Assembly (NCBI GenBank): GCA_963811605.1
Contig: CAWESA010000024.1
Coordinates: 317,570 to 381,569, forward strand
Length of the DNA: 64,000 nt
Direction of reading: 5' to 3'
DNA from: CAVQLX01 sp963811605
GTDB taxonomy: Bacteria; Desulfobacterota; Binatia; DP-6
Within the stretch, counting starts at the first letter, position 1, and each line of letters starts with the position of its first letter. The position numbers and the translations under genes are program-made. Below the pieces are notes generated by a model, which was given only the letters and a program-made list of their open reading frames with translations, was not told where the DNA came from and did no database searches. Positions 8,868 through 18,269 of this stretch are shown one piece after another.

Positions 8868-9968
8868 ATGAGAGCGGCCCTTCTCGAAGCGCCGGGCGCC
8901 CCCCTGCGCGTCTGCGACGACGTGACCATCGCCGATCCACGGCCCGGCGAGGTCCGCGTGCACATCCGGCACTGCGGCGTCTGCCATTCCGACCTGAGCA
9001 TCGCCGACGGCGTCTTTCCCGCTCCGACCCCGGTCGTGCTGGGTCACGAGGCGGCGGGGGTCGTCGATGCGGTCGGCGCCGACGTCGTAGGGCTGGCGGC
9101 CGGGGATCACGTCGTCCTCACCCCCGTGCCGCCGTGCGGCACCTGCTACTGGTGCGTGCGCGGCGAGCCCGGCGTGTGCGTGAACGCGAGCATGATCACG
9201 ACCAACACCTTCCGCGACGGCTCCACCGGCCTCACGCGCCGCGGCGAGGTCGTGTTCCGCGGCGTCGGTCTGGGCGCCTTCGCGGAGTACGTGGTCGCGC
9301 CGGCAGCGGGCGCCGTCAAGATCCCGACCGACGTGCCGCTCGACGTCGCGTGCGTGATCGGCTGCGCCGTGCAGACGGGCGTCGGCGCCGTCCTCAACAC
9401 GGCGCGCGTCGAGGCGGGGGCCTCCGTGCTGGTGATGGGGCTCGGCGGCATCGGGCTGTCCATCGTCCAGGGCGCGCGCCTCGCGGGCGCCGCGCCCATC
9501 ATCGTCGCCGATCCGGTCGCGGCCCGGCGCGACGCGGCGCGCCGGCTCGGCGCGACCGACGTGCTCGACCCGACGACGCACGACGTCGTGCAGGAGGCGT
9601 TCGCGCGCACCGCCGTCGGCGTGGACTACGCGTTCGACGCCGTCGGCCGCGCCAGCCTGGTCCAGGCCGGCCTGGCCGCGACCCGCAACGGCGGCGTCAC
9701 CGTGGCCGTCGGCGCGGCGCCGATGGACGACGCGATCACGATCGCGCCCGCAGCGCTCTTCACCATCAGCGAGAAGAAGCTCATGGGCTGCACGCTCGGC
9801 AGCTGCCATGCCATGCGCGACATCCCCCGCCTGCTCGCGCTGTGGCAGGCCGGGCGCCTCGACCTCGAGGCGCTGGTCACGGCGCGCCGGCCGCTCTCCG
9901 AGATCAACCAGGCGATGAACGACCTGCGGGCGGGCCGGGGCATCCGCACCACCCTGACCATCGGGTGA
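8868..9968 (+). CDS. zinc-dependent alcohol dehydrogenase
   Basis: A 366-residue medium-chain dehydrogenase. Catalytic zinc ligands are visible in HCGVCHSD and GHEAAG with the later IGCAVQTGVG. The structural zinc lobe has four Cys in CGTCYWCVRGEPGVC. The NAD(P)-binding loop is GLGGIGLS. It resembles the class III/aryl-alcohol group rather than simple ethanol dehydrogenases, but the substrate cannot be read from sequence. Only 56 bases separate it from the acyl-CoA dehydrogenase gene downstream on the same strand, so the pair may oxidise successive intermediates of one compound (inference). Confidence 0.92.
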   Translation: MRAALLEAPGAPLRVCDDVTIADPRPGEVRVHIRHCGVCHSDLSIADGVFPAPTPVVLGHEAAGVVDAVGADVVGLAAGDHVVLTPVPPCGTCYWCVRGEPGVCVNASMITTNTFRDGSTGLTRRGEVVFRGVGLGAFAEYVVAPAAGAVKIPTDVPLDVACVIGCAVQTGVGAVLNTARVEAGASVLVMGLGGIGLSIVQGARLAGAAPIIVADPVAARRDAARRLGATDVLDPTTHDVVQEAFARTAVGVDYAFDAVGRASLVQAGLAATRNGGVTVAVGAAPMDDAITIAPAALFTISEKKLMGCTLGSCHAMRDIPRLLALWQAGRLDLEALVTARRPLSEINQAMNDLRAGRGIRTTLTIG

Positions 9969-10024
9969 CCGCCCCCGCCCGCGAGTAGCCACGGCACCGG
10001 CGGGCGTGCTACCCGTCGGCGGCG

Positions 10025-11224
10025 ATGGATCTCACCTACTCGCCCGAGGAACTCGCCTTCCAGCGCGAGGTGCGCGCCTGGCTGAAAGCGAACGTCCCGA
10101 AGAAGGACCGCAGCGAGAACCCGGTCGAGGGAGCACCCAACGCGCAGAAGATCGCGCGCAGCAAGGCATGGCAGCGCAAGGTCTTCGAAGCGGGGTACCT
10201 CGCCATGGGGTGGCCGAAGGAGTACGGCGGCCAGGGCGCCGACGTCATGCGCCAGACCATCGTCAACGAGGAGATGGTGCGCGCGCGGGCGCCGGGTCTC
10301 ATCGGGATGATGGGCATCCAGATGGTCGGCCCGACCCTGATCGGTCACGGCACCGAGGAGCAACGCGCGCGCTACCTGCCGAAAATCCTCACGGGCGACG
10401 AGATCTGGTGCCAGGGATACTCCGAGCCCGGCTCAGGCTCCGACCTGGCGTCCCTGCGCACGCGGGCGGAGATCGTCGGCGACGAGTTCGTCGTGAACGG
10501 GCAGAAGATATGGACGTCGGGTGCGCAGTACGCCGACCGCATGTTCTGCCTCGTGCGCACCGATCCGGAGGCGCCGAAGCATCGCGGCATCTCGTACGTC
10601 CTGATCGACATGCGGTCGCCCGGCATCACGGTTCGCCCGCTCGTGCAGATGACCGGCGATCCGGGCTTCAACGAGGTGTTCTTCGAGGACGTGCGCGTGC
10701 CGCGCGCCAACCTGGTGGGGCAGCTCCACGACGGCTGGACGGTGGCGAACGCCACGCTCTTTCACGAGCGCAACATGCTGGCGTCCACCACCCGCACCCA
10801 GCAGCTGTTCCAGAACCTCGTGCGGCTCTCGCGCGCGCGCCGGCGTGGCGGCAAGGCCGCCAGCGACGATCCGCTGGTCCGGCAACGCCTCGCCGATCTC
10901 GCCATCCGCGTCGAGACCATGAAGCTGGAGGCGTTTCGCCAGCTCACCGACACCCTCCGCAGGCGGCCGCCCGGCATCAACGCGTCGGTGAACAAGCTGG
11001 TCACCTGCGAGCTGAATCACCAGATCTCGCGGGCGGCGCTCGAGATCCTGGGCGACTACGCGTGGCTCGGCAAGCAGGACGCGCGCGTCGCGGACGACGG
11101 CACGTGGCCGAGCGACTACATGTTCGCGCTCGGTCTCATCATCGGCGGCGGGACGGCGCAGGTGCAGAAGAACATCATCGCGGAGCGCGGCCTCGGGATG
11201 CCGCGCGAGCCTCGGCCGAGCTGA
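10025..11224 (+). CDS. acyl-CoA dehydrogenase family protein
   Basis: A 399-residue flavoprotein of the acyl-CoA dehydrogenase fold, oxidising an acyl-CoA to the 2-enoyl-CoA. Features: N-terminal helical domain starting MDLTYSPEELAFQREVRAWL, GYSEPGSGSDLASL (the FAD/substrate EPGxGSD loop), WTSGAQYAD in the middle beta domain, and the C-terminal helices ending QKNIIAERGLGMPR. This matches the larger FadE-type subunit used in some two-gene acyl-CoA dehydrogenases. The second such gene (at 19.0 kb) is of the complementary type but not adjacent. It ends six bases before the convergent amidohydrolase gene. Confidence 0.93.
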   Translation: MDLTYSPEELAFQREVRAWLKANVPKKDRSENPVEGAPNAQKIARSKAWQRKVFEAGYLAMGWPKEYGGQGADVMRQTIVNEEMVRARAPGLIGMMGIQMVGPTLIGHGTEEQRARYLPKILTGDEIWCQGYSEPGSGSDLASLRTRAEIVGDEFVVNGQKIWTSGAQYADRMFCLVRTDPEAPKHRGISYVLIDMRSPGITVRPLVQMTGDPGFNEVFFEDVRVPRANLVGQLHDGWTVANATLFHERNMLASTTRTQQLFQNLVRLSRARRRGGKAASDDPLVRQRLADLAIRVETMKLEAFRQLTDTLRRRPPGINASVNKLVTCELNHQISRAALEILGDYAWLGKQDARVADDGTWPSDYMFALGLIIGGGTAQVQKNIIAERGLGMPREPRPS

Positions 11225-11230
11225 GCCCGT

Positions 11231-12937
11231 TCAGAGCGCGCCCGAGTCCCACACCACCCGGCCGCCCAGCACGGTGCGCTCGACGCGGGTGGCGGGCAGC
11301 GCCTCCACCGGAGAGGTCAGCGGATCGCGATCGACCACGATGAGGTCGGCGTGGCTGCCCGGCGCGAGCGTTCCGATGCCGTCCCAGCCGAGCGCGCGCG
11401 CCGCATCGCGCGTCCACATGGCGAGCGCCTCGGCGCGCGTCAGCCGCTGCGCCGGGCCGTCGTTGCGGCGGCCGCTTCCCGCGAACGCGTGCGTCTCGGC
11501 GAGGGCGACGTGCTCGAAGACGTTCTTCGGGCCCCAGTCGGTGCCGCAGCCGACCACCAGCCCCGCGTCGAGCATGCGGCGGAGCGGGATCAGGTCGCCC
11601 AGCACGTGCGCACCGACCCGCTCGAGGAAGAGATCGCCCTTGCCCCAGCTGAACGACATGCTGGTGGTCATCCGCATGCCGAGCGCCGCGTAGCGCCGGG
11701 CGTTGCGCTCGGTGAGGAAGAAGACGTGCTGCAGGATCCAGCCGCGATCGGCGACCGGGATGTGCCGCGCGACCGCCTCGGCGCGATCGAGAAACTCGTC
11801 GTGGTCGCGGTAGCCGGCGCCGATGAAGTTGAGCCGCAGCCGGCGCTCGGCGCAGAAGTCGAGCGCCACCTGCTCCTTCTCGGGCTCGACGAATTCGACG
11901 CCGGTCGTGGGCTGGCCCCAGGGGTCGCGATACGGCTCCCACATGCGCAGGAAGCCGGGCCAGCACGGGCCGCCCCGCGAGAGCGTGACGCCATGGTGGC
12001 GCAGCAGGGCGTCGCGTGTATCCTCCATGGCGAGCGCCGCCTCGAGATGCTCGCGGAACTCGCTCATCGAGAGCGGGCGCGTCCACGGCAGCCCGTACGA
12101 TTCCGCCTCGAGCGCCGTCAGGACGCGCAGGGTGAGCACGCCCTGCTCGCGCAGCATGCGCCAGGCCCCGATCTCGCCGGGCCCCATGGCGTGCCCCTCG
12201 TACACGGTCGTGACCCCGAGCCGGTTGTACGCCGCCATCGCATTGATCGTGCCCGGCAGCACGGCGCCGGGCTGCAGCACGGGAACATGCTGGAGCAATC
12301 CGTTCATGAAGCGGTCGTTGGTGTAGTAGTTGTTGACCGCGCCGCGCAGGATGCCGGTCGGCTCGCCGTGCGCGTCCTTCTCGATCCAGACGTGCTCGAC
12401 CTGATCGGGCGTGTCCCGCGTGATTCGCAGGCGCTCCAGGGCGACGCCGTTCAGCGCACAGACGTTCGGGATGACGGGCGCCCAGGCCTGGATAAACACC
12501 GGGTGGCCGGGCGCGGCACGGTCGAGGACGCGACGATCGGGTAGCCGGCCCTCGGCCAGGTCGCGCCAGGAGCGGCGCAGGAAGTAGTGCGGCTCGCCGA
12601 CCGGCGTGGTCATGATCCACTCCCCGGCCGGTGTGGTCGCGGCGCGCGCCCGGATCCGCTCCTCGATGTCGTGATGGGACCGCGCGTCGGCGATGTCGAC
12701 CAGTGGTTCGGCGAACGCGCCGAAGTGCATGACGTGCGGGTGCGTATCGACGAGACCCGGCAGGATCGTCGCGCCGCGGACGTTCACCGGCTCCGCACCG
12801 GGGCCCGCCAGCCGGGTCATGGCGTCGCGCGGTCCGACGCCCGCCACGCGACCGTCACGCACCACCAGCGCGTCGGCGGCGGCGGTTGCGCCGTCGCAGA
12901 CCAGCACACGGGCATCGATGTACAGGGTCGTCGCCAT
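11231..12937 (-). CDS. amidohydrolase family 3 protein (YtcJ-like)
   Basis: A 568-residue metal-dependent hydrolase. The N-terminal beta segment TLYIDARVLVCDG leads to ILPGLVDTHPHVMHFG, which holds the metal-binding HxH. Later it has VVGCGTDWGP with the conserved catalytic Asp, followed by the C-terminal APGSHADLIVVDRDPL. This is the organisation of YtcJ-type amidohydrolases; the substrate is unknown. The start MATTLYID was chosen over an ATG 12 codons upstream because it begins at the first conserved strand. It is divergent from the membrane-protein gene with 116 bases between them. Confidence 0.9.
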   Translation of the reverse strand: MATTLYIDARVLVCDGATAAADALVVRDGRVAGVGPRDAMTRLAGPGAEPVNVRGATILPGLVDTHPHVMHFGAFAEPLVDIADARSHHDIEERIRARAATTPAGEWIMTTPVGEPHYFLRRSWRDLAEGRLPDRRVLDRAAPGHPVFIQAWAPVIPNVCALNGVALERLRITRDTPDQVEHVWIEKDAHGEPTGILRGAVNNYYTNDRFMNGLLQHVPVLQPGAVLPGTINAMAAYNRLGVTTVYEGHAMGPGEIGAWRMLREQGVLTLRVLTALEAESYGLPWTRPLSMSEFREHLEAALAMEDTRDALLRHHGVTLSRGGPCWPGFLRMWEPYRDPWGQPTTGVEFVEPEKEQVALDFCAERRLRLNFIGAGYRDHDEFLDRAEAVARHIPVADRGWILQHVFFLTERNARRYAALGMRMTTSMSFSWGKGDLFLERVGAHVLGDLIPLRRMLDAGLVVGCGTDWGPKNVFEHVALAETHAFAGSGRRNDGPAQRLTRAEALAMWTRDAARALGWDGIGTLAPGSHADLIVVDRDPLTSPVEALPATRVERTVLGGRVVWDSGAL

Positions 12938-12986
12938 CGAGGGGGTTGTCGTGCTCCCGGAGCAGCCGGTCAACCCGGCACACGCG

Positions 12987-13015
12987 TTGACTTTCCGGCG
13001 TCCCGCCCGTACGAC
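12987..13015 (+). promoter_or_regulatory. candidate promoter for the membrane-protein gene
   Basis: TTGACT (12987-12992) and TACGAC (13010-13015) are separated by exactly 17 bases, about 38 bases upstream of the ATG. The -35 is one base off consensus; the -10 is weak (three of six). The same TTGACT-N17-TA.GAC layout recurs before the beta-barrel gene at 36.1 kb. Confidence 0.45.
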
Positions 13016-13053
13016 CCGGGACGGATCCGTGAACCACGTGCTGCGGAGGCCGC

Positions 13054-14748
13054 ATGCAGAGGACGGTCTGGCTCACCGGCATGCTCCCCTCGGTGCTCCT
13101 GGTGAGCGCCGCGCTCACCGCCCCGCTCGCGCTCCTCGTCCTCTGGCTCTACCGGCGCGCGGTCCTGCGATCGATGGCGGTCGCGGCCGGCGCAGCACCG
13201 CCCGGCGCGGAGCCTCCGCCGACGTCCCCACCCGATGTCCCGCTCGCCGTGCGGACCGTGGGTCTGCCCGTCCCCGTCCCCGCCGCCGATGCCTACCGGC
13301 GGGGGCGACGCTCGCTGCGCCGGCTCGGGCTCGTCCATCTCCTCGCGGGACTCGCCTACGCCGCCGTGTTCGCCGCCGCGTGGATGATCTGGGTCACCCC
13401 GGACGGATTCATCCTCACCCGCGCGCTCTGGTTTCTCGCCGTGTACGGCTGGATGGTCGTGATCGTGCTCTGCCTCGTCGTGCCCGTGGCTCGCGCCGGT
13501 CGCGTGGCGCTCGTGGGCGCGTACGGCGCCGTCGTGACGGTCCTCGCCGCCTACATCCTCGCGCGCAACCCGACGCTCACCGTGGGCGACCTGACCAGCT
13601 TCTGGATGGTGACGAACGCGCCGGCCACCGTGCTCGTGGTCGTGTTTCTCGCGCGGCGGGTGCGGGCGGTGGGCCCGCTGGTGCTGGCGTTCGTCACGGC
13701 CGGCGTCGCCGGCGCCATGGTCTGCGTGCAGCTCGCCGGCATGAACGAGGCGGTGCTCCGTCGCATCGCCGGCGCGGGATTCGCCGCCGGCCTCGACGCG
13801 ACCGGCGTCTTCGCGGCGATGCACGTGGCCGGCTTCGCGGCGTTCGCCGTGCTCGGCTGGTTCATCCTGAGACGGCTCGCTCGACGCTACCAGCAGAAGG
13901 CCCTGAGCGACCAGACGCTCGTCGTCTACGCCGTCGTGCTCGTCTTCGGCGTCGTGCAGTCCATCCCGCTCTCCTTCGACGGCTGGGCACTGATCGGGAC
14001 CGGAGTGATCGCCTTCATCGCCTACGTCGCCGTGACCCGGGGCGGTGTCCGTCTGGTCGTCCATCCGGACACCGCTCTGGGCGGTCCTGTGCTCCTCCTG
14101 TTACGGGTCTTCGCGCTCGGCGCGCGCAGCCAGCGTCTGTTCGACGCGCTGTCGACCGGCTGGCTGCGCACCGGGAGCGTCGCGCTCATCGCGGGACCGG
14201 ATCTCGTGACGGCCACCGTGGAGCCGCACGAGTTCCTCGACTTCGTCGCCGGGAAGCTCTCGCGCCGGTTCGTCCGCGGCGGTGCCGATCTCGAGCGCCG
14301 GCTGGCCGAGCTCGACACCGCTCCCGACCGTGACGGCCGGTTCCGCACGAACGAGTTCTTCTGCCACGCCGACACCTGGCAGGAGACCATGCGGCGCCTG
14401 GCGCGACGATGCGACGCAGTGCTCATGGACCTGCGGGGCTTCGCGCCCGGCAACGCGGGCTGCCTCTACGAGATCGGGCAGCTGCTGGACGCCGTGCCAC
14501 TCGAGCGCATCGTGTTCCTGGCCGACTCGACCACCGACGCACCCTTCCTGCGCACGACCTTCGCGCGCCTGTGGAACGCCATCCCTGCCGGCTCGCCGAA
14601 CCGCCGGCTCGACGTCCCGGAAGTGCGGCTGTTCTCGATCGGACGCGCATCGGCACGGGGCATCGAGGGCCTGCTCCGACTCCTGCTCGCCGACCCCGCA
14701 CGCCGTGGGCCGCTCGTCGGCGCGCCCGCCGCCGCCGCGTCGGGGTGA
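13054..14748 (+). CDS. polytopic membrane protein with soluble C-terminal domain, unknown function
   Basis: I do not recognise a characterised family. The 564-residue protein has an N-terminal helix (10-32), a short Pro-rich loop, then about eight more hydrophobic helices to residue ~335, and a soluble C-terminal domain of ~225 residues. That domain carries GSVALIAGPDLVTATVEPHEF, FRTNEFFC, DAVLMDLRGF, NAGCLYEIGQLL and IVFLADSTTDAPFL. The alternating strand/helix pattern and Asp/Cys/Tyr-Glu positions suggest a Rossmann-like or TIR-like fold. It could sense or process a nucleotide at the membrane (inference only). A promoter candidate lies just upstream. Confidence 0.7.
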   Translation: MQRTVWLTGMLPSVLLVSAALTAPLALLVLWLYRRAVLRSMAVAAGAAPPGAEPPPTSPPDVPLAVRTVGLPVPVPAADAYRRGRRSLRRLGLVHLLAGLAYAAVFAAAWMIWVTPDGFILTRALWFLAVYGWMVVIVLCLVVPVARAGRVALVGAYGAVVTVLAAYILARNPTLTVGDLTSFWMVTNAPATVLVVVFLARRVRAVGPLVLAFVTAGVAGAMVCVQLAGMNEAVLRRIAGAGFAAGLDATGVFAAMHVAGFAAFAVLGWFILRRLARRYQQKALSDQTLVVYAVVLVFGVVQSIPLSFDGWALIGTGVIAFIAYVAVTRGGVRLVVHPDTALGGPVLLLLRVFALGARSQRLFDALSTGWLRTGSVALIAGPDLVTATVEPHEFLDFVAGKLSRRFVRGGADLERRLAELDTAPDRDGRFRTNEFFCHADTWQETMRRLARRCDAVLMDLRGFAPGNAGCLYEIGQLLDAVPLERIVFLADSTTDAPFLRTTFARLWNAIPAGSPNRRLDVPEVRLFSIGRASARGIEGLLRLLLADPARRGPLVGAPAAAASG

Positions 14749-14804
14749 GTCCCTCCGGCGGTGGGGCTCTGGCCCAGGTACACGCGATACGGTAGGCGGA
14801 AGGA

Positions 14805-15215
14805 GTGGAGTCCGACGACGACCTGCGCGCGCTGCTCGCGGCGGCGCGCCGCATCGCGGTGCTGGGCGCCACTCCGGACCCGGCGAAGCCGGCGCACTAC
14901 GTCCCGGACTATCTCCACGACCAAGGATACCAGGTCCTTCCCGCCAATCCGCTCCACGTCGGCCGCGTGCTGTGGGACGAGCCCGTGCGCGCCACCCTGG
15001 CCGAGATCCGCTTCCCGATCGACGTCGTGGACGTCTTCCGGCGCAGCGAGCTGCTCGACGCGCATCTCGCCGACGTCCTCGCCGTCCGGCCGCGACTCGT
15101 CTGGCTCCAGTCGGGCATCCGCAACGACGCCTTCGCGATCCGCCTCGAGGACGCGGGCGTCGCGGTCGTGCAGGATCGCTGCTTGATGGTCGAGCACCGC
15201 AGGCTCTTCGGCTGA
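14805..15215 (+). CDS. CoA-binding domain protein (YccU-like)
   Basis: A 136-residue single-domain protein of the CoA-binding type (Rossmann fold, as in YccU and the N-terminus of succinyl-CoA synthetase alpha). IAVLGATPDPAKPAHYVPDYL holds the nucleotide loop; VDVVDVFRRSE and VVQDRCLMVEHRRL are family signatures. The cellular role of stand-alone members is unknown. The GTG start is the first in frame, but the purine-rich GGAAGGAG directly abuts it, so the true start is slightly uncertain. It leads a tight same-strand series with idh, HAD and eutBC. Confidence 0.85.
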   Translation: MESDDDLRALLAAARRIAVLGATPDPAKPAHYVPDYLHDQGYQVLPANPLHVGRVLWDEPVRATLAEIRFPIDVVDVFRRSELLDAHLADVLAVRPRLVWLQSGIRNDAFAIRLEDAGVAVVQDRCLMVEHRRLFG

Positions 15216-15228
15216 CCGGGACGATCGC

Positions 15229-16236
15229 ATGCCCAGGCACACGATCGTCCTCATTCCCGGCGACGGCATCGGCCCCGAGGTGACGCAGGCCACATGCCGC
15301 GTGCTCGAGGCCGCCGATCTCGACGTGCAGTGGATCGAGCTGCCCGCCGGTGCCACGGCGATCGATCACGGCTACGGAGACGTGCTGCCGGACGAGACCC
15401 TCGCGGCCATCCGCGCCCACAAGGTGGCCCTGAAGGGTCCGGTGACGACGCCCGTCGGCAAGGGCTTCCGGAGCGTGAACGTCCAGCTGCGACAGGCGCT
15501 CGACCTCTATGCCGCGGTGCGGCCCGTGCGAAGCCTGCCGGGCATCCCGACACGCTTCGCCGACGTCGACCTGGTGATCGTCCGCGAGAACACGGAAGGC
15601 CTGTACAGCGGCATCGAGAACGCGGTGGTGCCGGGCGTGGTCACGTCCCTCAAGGTCGCCACCGAGAAGGGGTGCACGCGCATCGCGCGCTGGGCGTTCC
15701 GCTACGCCACGCGCCGGCAGCGGAAGAAGATCACCGTGTTCCACAAGGCGAACATCATGAAGCTCACGGACGGCCTGTTCCTGAGCTGCGCGCGCAAGAT
15801 CCAGGAGGAAGAGTACCCCAACATCGCGTACGAGGAGCTCATCATCGATGCCGGCTGCATGAAGCTCGTGCAGGACCCGACGCGCTTCGACATCCTGCTG
15901 ATGGAGAACCTCTACGGTGACCTGGTGAGCGACCTGTGCGCCGGGATGGTCGGCGGTCTCGGCGTCGTGCCGGGCGCCAACATCGGCGACGAGGCGGCGG
16001 TCTTCGAAGCCGTGCACGGCTCGGCTCCCGACATCGCGGGCAAGGGCGTCGCGAATCCCCTCGCCTGTCTGATGAGCGCCGTGATGATGCTCAATCATGT
16101 GCACGAGGAGGCGGTCGCCGAGCGCATCAAGGCCGCCTACAACGCCGTGCTCGCCGAGGGTGCGGTGCGGACGCGCGACCTGGGCGGCACCGCGAGCACC
16201 GACGAGTTCGCCGCCGCCGTGATCGCCCACCTGTGA
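15229..16236 (+). CDS. NAD-type isocitrate/isopropylmalate dehydrogenase family protein
   Basis: A 335-residue beta-decarboxylating dehydrogenase. IPGDGIGPEV starts the protein; VNVQLRQALDLYAAVRP and ENTEGLYSGIE are the substrate-binding loops; DAGCMKLVQDP and NLYGDLVSDL hold the metal-binding Asp residues; VHGSAPDIAGKGVANP is the cofactor region. The combination fits the short NAD-dependent isocitrate dehydrogenase group better than LeuB, but homoisocitrate or another 2-hydroxyacid substrate cannot be excluded. Its TGA overlaps the GTG of the HAD gene. Confidence 0.9.
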   Translation: MPRHTIVLIPGDGIGPEVTQATCRVLEAADLDVQWIELPAGATAIDHGYGDVLPDETLAAIRAHKVALKGPVTTPVGKGFRSVNVQLRQALDLYAAVRPVRSLPGIPTRFADVDLVIVRENTEGLYSGIENAVVPGVVTSLKVATEKGCTRIARWAFRYATRRQRKKITVFHKANIMKLTDGLFLSCARKIQEEEYPNIAYEELIIDAGCMKLVQDPTRFDILLMENLYGDLVSDLCAGMVGGLGVVPGANIGDEAAVFEAVHGSAPDIAGKGVANPLACLMSAVMMLNHVHEEAVAERIKAAYNAVLAEGAVRTRDLGGTASTDEFAAAVIAHL

Positions 16237-16874
16237 GTACGCCGTCGGCGCCCGCGCGGGCGGTGGTGTTCGATTGCGACGGCGTGCTGTTCGACTCCTG
16301 GCACGCCAACGTGGCGTACTACGACGCCATCCGCGCTCGCCTCGGACTTCCACCCATGGACGCCGCCTGGCAGGAGCGCGCGCACTACCTGGCCGGCCCC
16401 CAGGTGATCGGCGAGATGTTCGGGCACGATGCCTCGCTGCTGATCGAGGCCCGCCGCATCGCGCGCGCCGTCGACTACGGGCCGTTCTACGAGCTCATGG
16501 AGCCGTCGCCCGGGCTGTTCGACGTGCTGGCGTCTCTCCACGGGACCTGGCGGCTCGGCATGGCCACCAACCGGAGCACCACCGTGCCCGAGGTGGTGAG
16601 TCGCTTCGGCCTCGACGCCTATCTCGACGCCGCGGTCGGCATCCTGGACGTCGCCCGGCCGAAGCCGGCGCCCGACGTGGTGCTCGAATGCCTGGCGCGG
16701 CTCGGCGTCGCGCCCGCCGCCGGCGTGTACGTCGGCGACGCCGAGAGCGACCTGGTCGCCGCACGGGCGGCCGGGGTCGAGTTCATCGGTGTCGGCGACG
16801 GCACGTGGAGCCCACGCGCGGTGCGCGATCTGCGCGAGCTGCCGGCCCTGCTGGCGACGCTCGGGCTCGGATAG
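16233..16874 (+). CDS. HAD-superfamily phosphatase
   Basis: A 213-residue haloacid-dehalogenase-type hydrolase. Motif I is FDCDGVLFDSW (nucleophile and acid/base Asp), motif II lies in GMATNRSTT, Lys is in RPKPAPD, and motif IV is VGDAESDLVAA. The cap region is C1-type helical, like phosphoglycolate phosphatases. The GTG start overlaps the stop of the isocitrate dehydrogenase gene (GTGA), which fixes it and implies coupled translation. The phosphorylated substrate is unknown. Confidence 0.88.
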   Translation: MSTPSAPARAVVFDCDGVLFDSWHANVAYYDAIRARLGLPPMDAAWQERAHYLAGPQVIGEMFGHDASLLIEARRIARAVDYGPFYELMEPSPGLFDVLASLHGTWRLGMATNRSTTVPEVVSRFGLDAYLDAAVGILDVARPKPAPDVVLECLARLGVAPAAGVYVGDAESDLVAARAAGVEFIGVGDGTWSPRAVRDLRELPALLATLGLG

Positions 16875-16925
16875 GCGGCCCGTTGCCTTCCGCGCACCCG
16901 CGCGGGATAGGCTACGGGGCAGCCC

Positions 16926-18269
16926 ATGCGGCTCGCCGCGCACGGATACGACTTCGCCACGCTGGCCGAGGTGATGGCCAAGGCGAACGAGGAGAAGTCG
17001 GGAGATCGCCTGGCGGGCCTGGCGGCCGCCGACGCGCGCGAGCGCGTGGCGGCAAAGGCCGCGCTCGCCGAGGTCTCGCTGCGCTCGTTCGTCGAGCAAC
17101 CGCTCCTGCCGCCCGCGACCGACGAGCTGACGCGCAGCTTCGTCGACGCGCTCGACGCGGACGTCCATGCCCGGCTCGCCGGCTGGAGCGTCGGCGAGCT
17201 GCGCGAGCACCTGCTCGCCGACCCCCCGGAGCTGCTCGCGGCCCTCCGTCCCGGCCTGCTGCCCGAGATGGTCGCCGCCGTCGTCAAGCTGATGTCGAGC
17301 CTCGATCTCATGCTGGTGGCCCGCAAGCTGCCCGTGGTCGTGCGGGGACGGAGCACGCTGGGCGAGCCGGGACGCCTGGCCACGCGGATCCAGCCCAACC
17401 ACCCGCGCGACGGCCTCGACGGCGTCCTCGCCAGCACGCTCGAGGGGCTCAGCTACGGCTGCGGCGACGCCGTGCTCGGCGTCAATCCCGCCGACGACCG
17501 CGTCGACGTGGTCGCGCGCCTCGCCGACGGACTGCAGACGCTGCGCGAACGTCTCGCCGTACCGACCCAGGTTTCGGTGCTGGCCCACGTCACCACGCAG
17601 GTGCGCGCGCTCGAGGCCGGCGCGCCGCTCGACCTGCTCTTCCAGTCGGTCGGCGGCACCGCCGCCGCGAACCGTGCCTTCGGCGTCGACCTCGCGCTGC
17701 TCGACGAAGCCGACGCGGTGATCCGGTCGCGCGGCCGGCTCGACGGCCCGGCACGCTGGTACTTCGAGACCGGTCAGGGCTCGGAGCTGTCGAGCGCGAC
17801 GCACGCCGGTCTCGACCAGGTGACGCTGGAGGCGCGCTGCTACGGCGTCGCACGCCGCTACGCACCCTTGCTCGTCAATACGGTGGTCGGCTTCATCGGT
17901 CCCGAGTACCTGTACGACGGACGCCAGCTCATCCGCGCGGGGCTCGAGGATCACTGCATGGGCAAGCTGATCGGCGTCCCGATGGGCGTCGACGTCTGCT
18001 ACACCAACCACATGGACGCGGATCAGAACGATCTCGAGAATCTCGCCGTTCTGCTCGCGGCGTCCGGCTGCAACTACGTCATGGCCGTCCCGATGGGGGA
18101 CGATTGCATGCTCGGCTACCAGACCTCGTCGTTTCACGATGCCGCCGCGCTGCGCGAGCTGCTCGGCGTGCGGCCCGCGCCGGAGTTCGAGGCATGGCTG
18201 GTCGCGCGCGGCGTGATGGAGGCCGGGCGCTTGACCGGGCGTGCCGGCGATCCGCGCTTGCTCCTGTGA
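16926..18269 (+). CDS. eutB: ethanolamine ammonia-lyase large subunit
   Basis: The 447-residue catalytic subunit of the adenosylcobalamin-dependent enzyme that splits ethanolamine into acetaldehyde and ammonia. Length matches EutB (about 450). Typical segments include RIQPNHPRDGLDGVLASTLEGLSYG, GFIGPEYLYDGRQ, HCMGKLIGVPMGVDVCYTNH and ADQNDLENL. Coupled to eutC by a GTGA overlap. No eut microcompartment shell genes, aldehyde dehydrogenase or EutA reactivase lie nearby, so ethanolamine would be used without a local metabolosome. Confidence 0.96.
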   Translation: MRLAAHGYDFATLAEVMAKANEEKSGDRLAGLAAADARERVAAKAALAEVSLRSFVEQPLLPPATDELTRSFVDALDADVHARLAGWSVGELREHLLADPPELLAALRPGLLPEMVAAVVKLMSSLDLMLVARKLPVVVRGRSTLGEPGRLATRIQPNHPRDGLDGVLASTLEGLSYGCGDAVLGVNPADDRVDVVARLADGLQTLRERLAVPTQVSVLAHVTTQVRALEAGAPLDLLFQSVGGTAAANRAFGVDLALLDEADAVIRSRGRLDGPARWYFETGQGSELSSATHAGLDQVTLEARCYGVARRYAPLLVNTVVGFIGPEYLYDGRQLIRAGLEDHCMGKLIGVPMGVDVCYTNHMDADQNDLENLAVLLAASGCNYVMAVPMGDDCMLGYQTSSFHDAAALRELLGVRPAPEFEAWLVARGVMEAGRLTGRAGDPRLLL

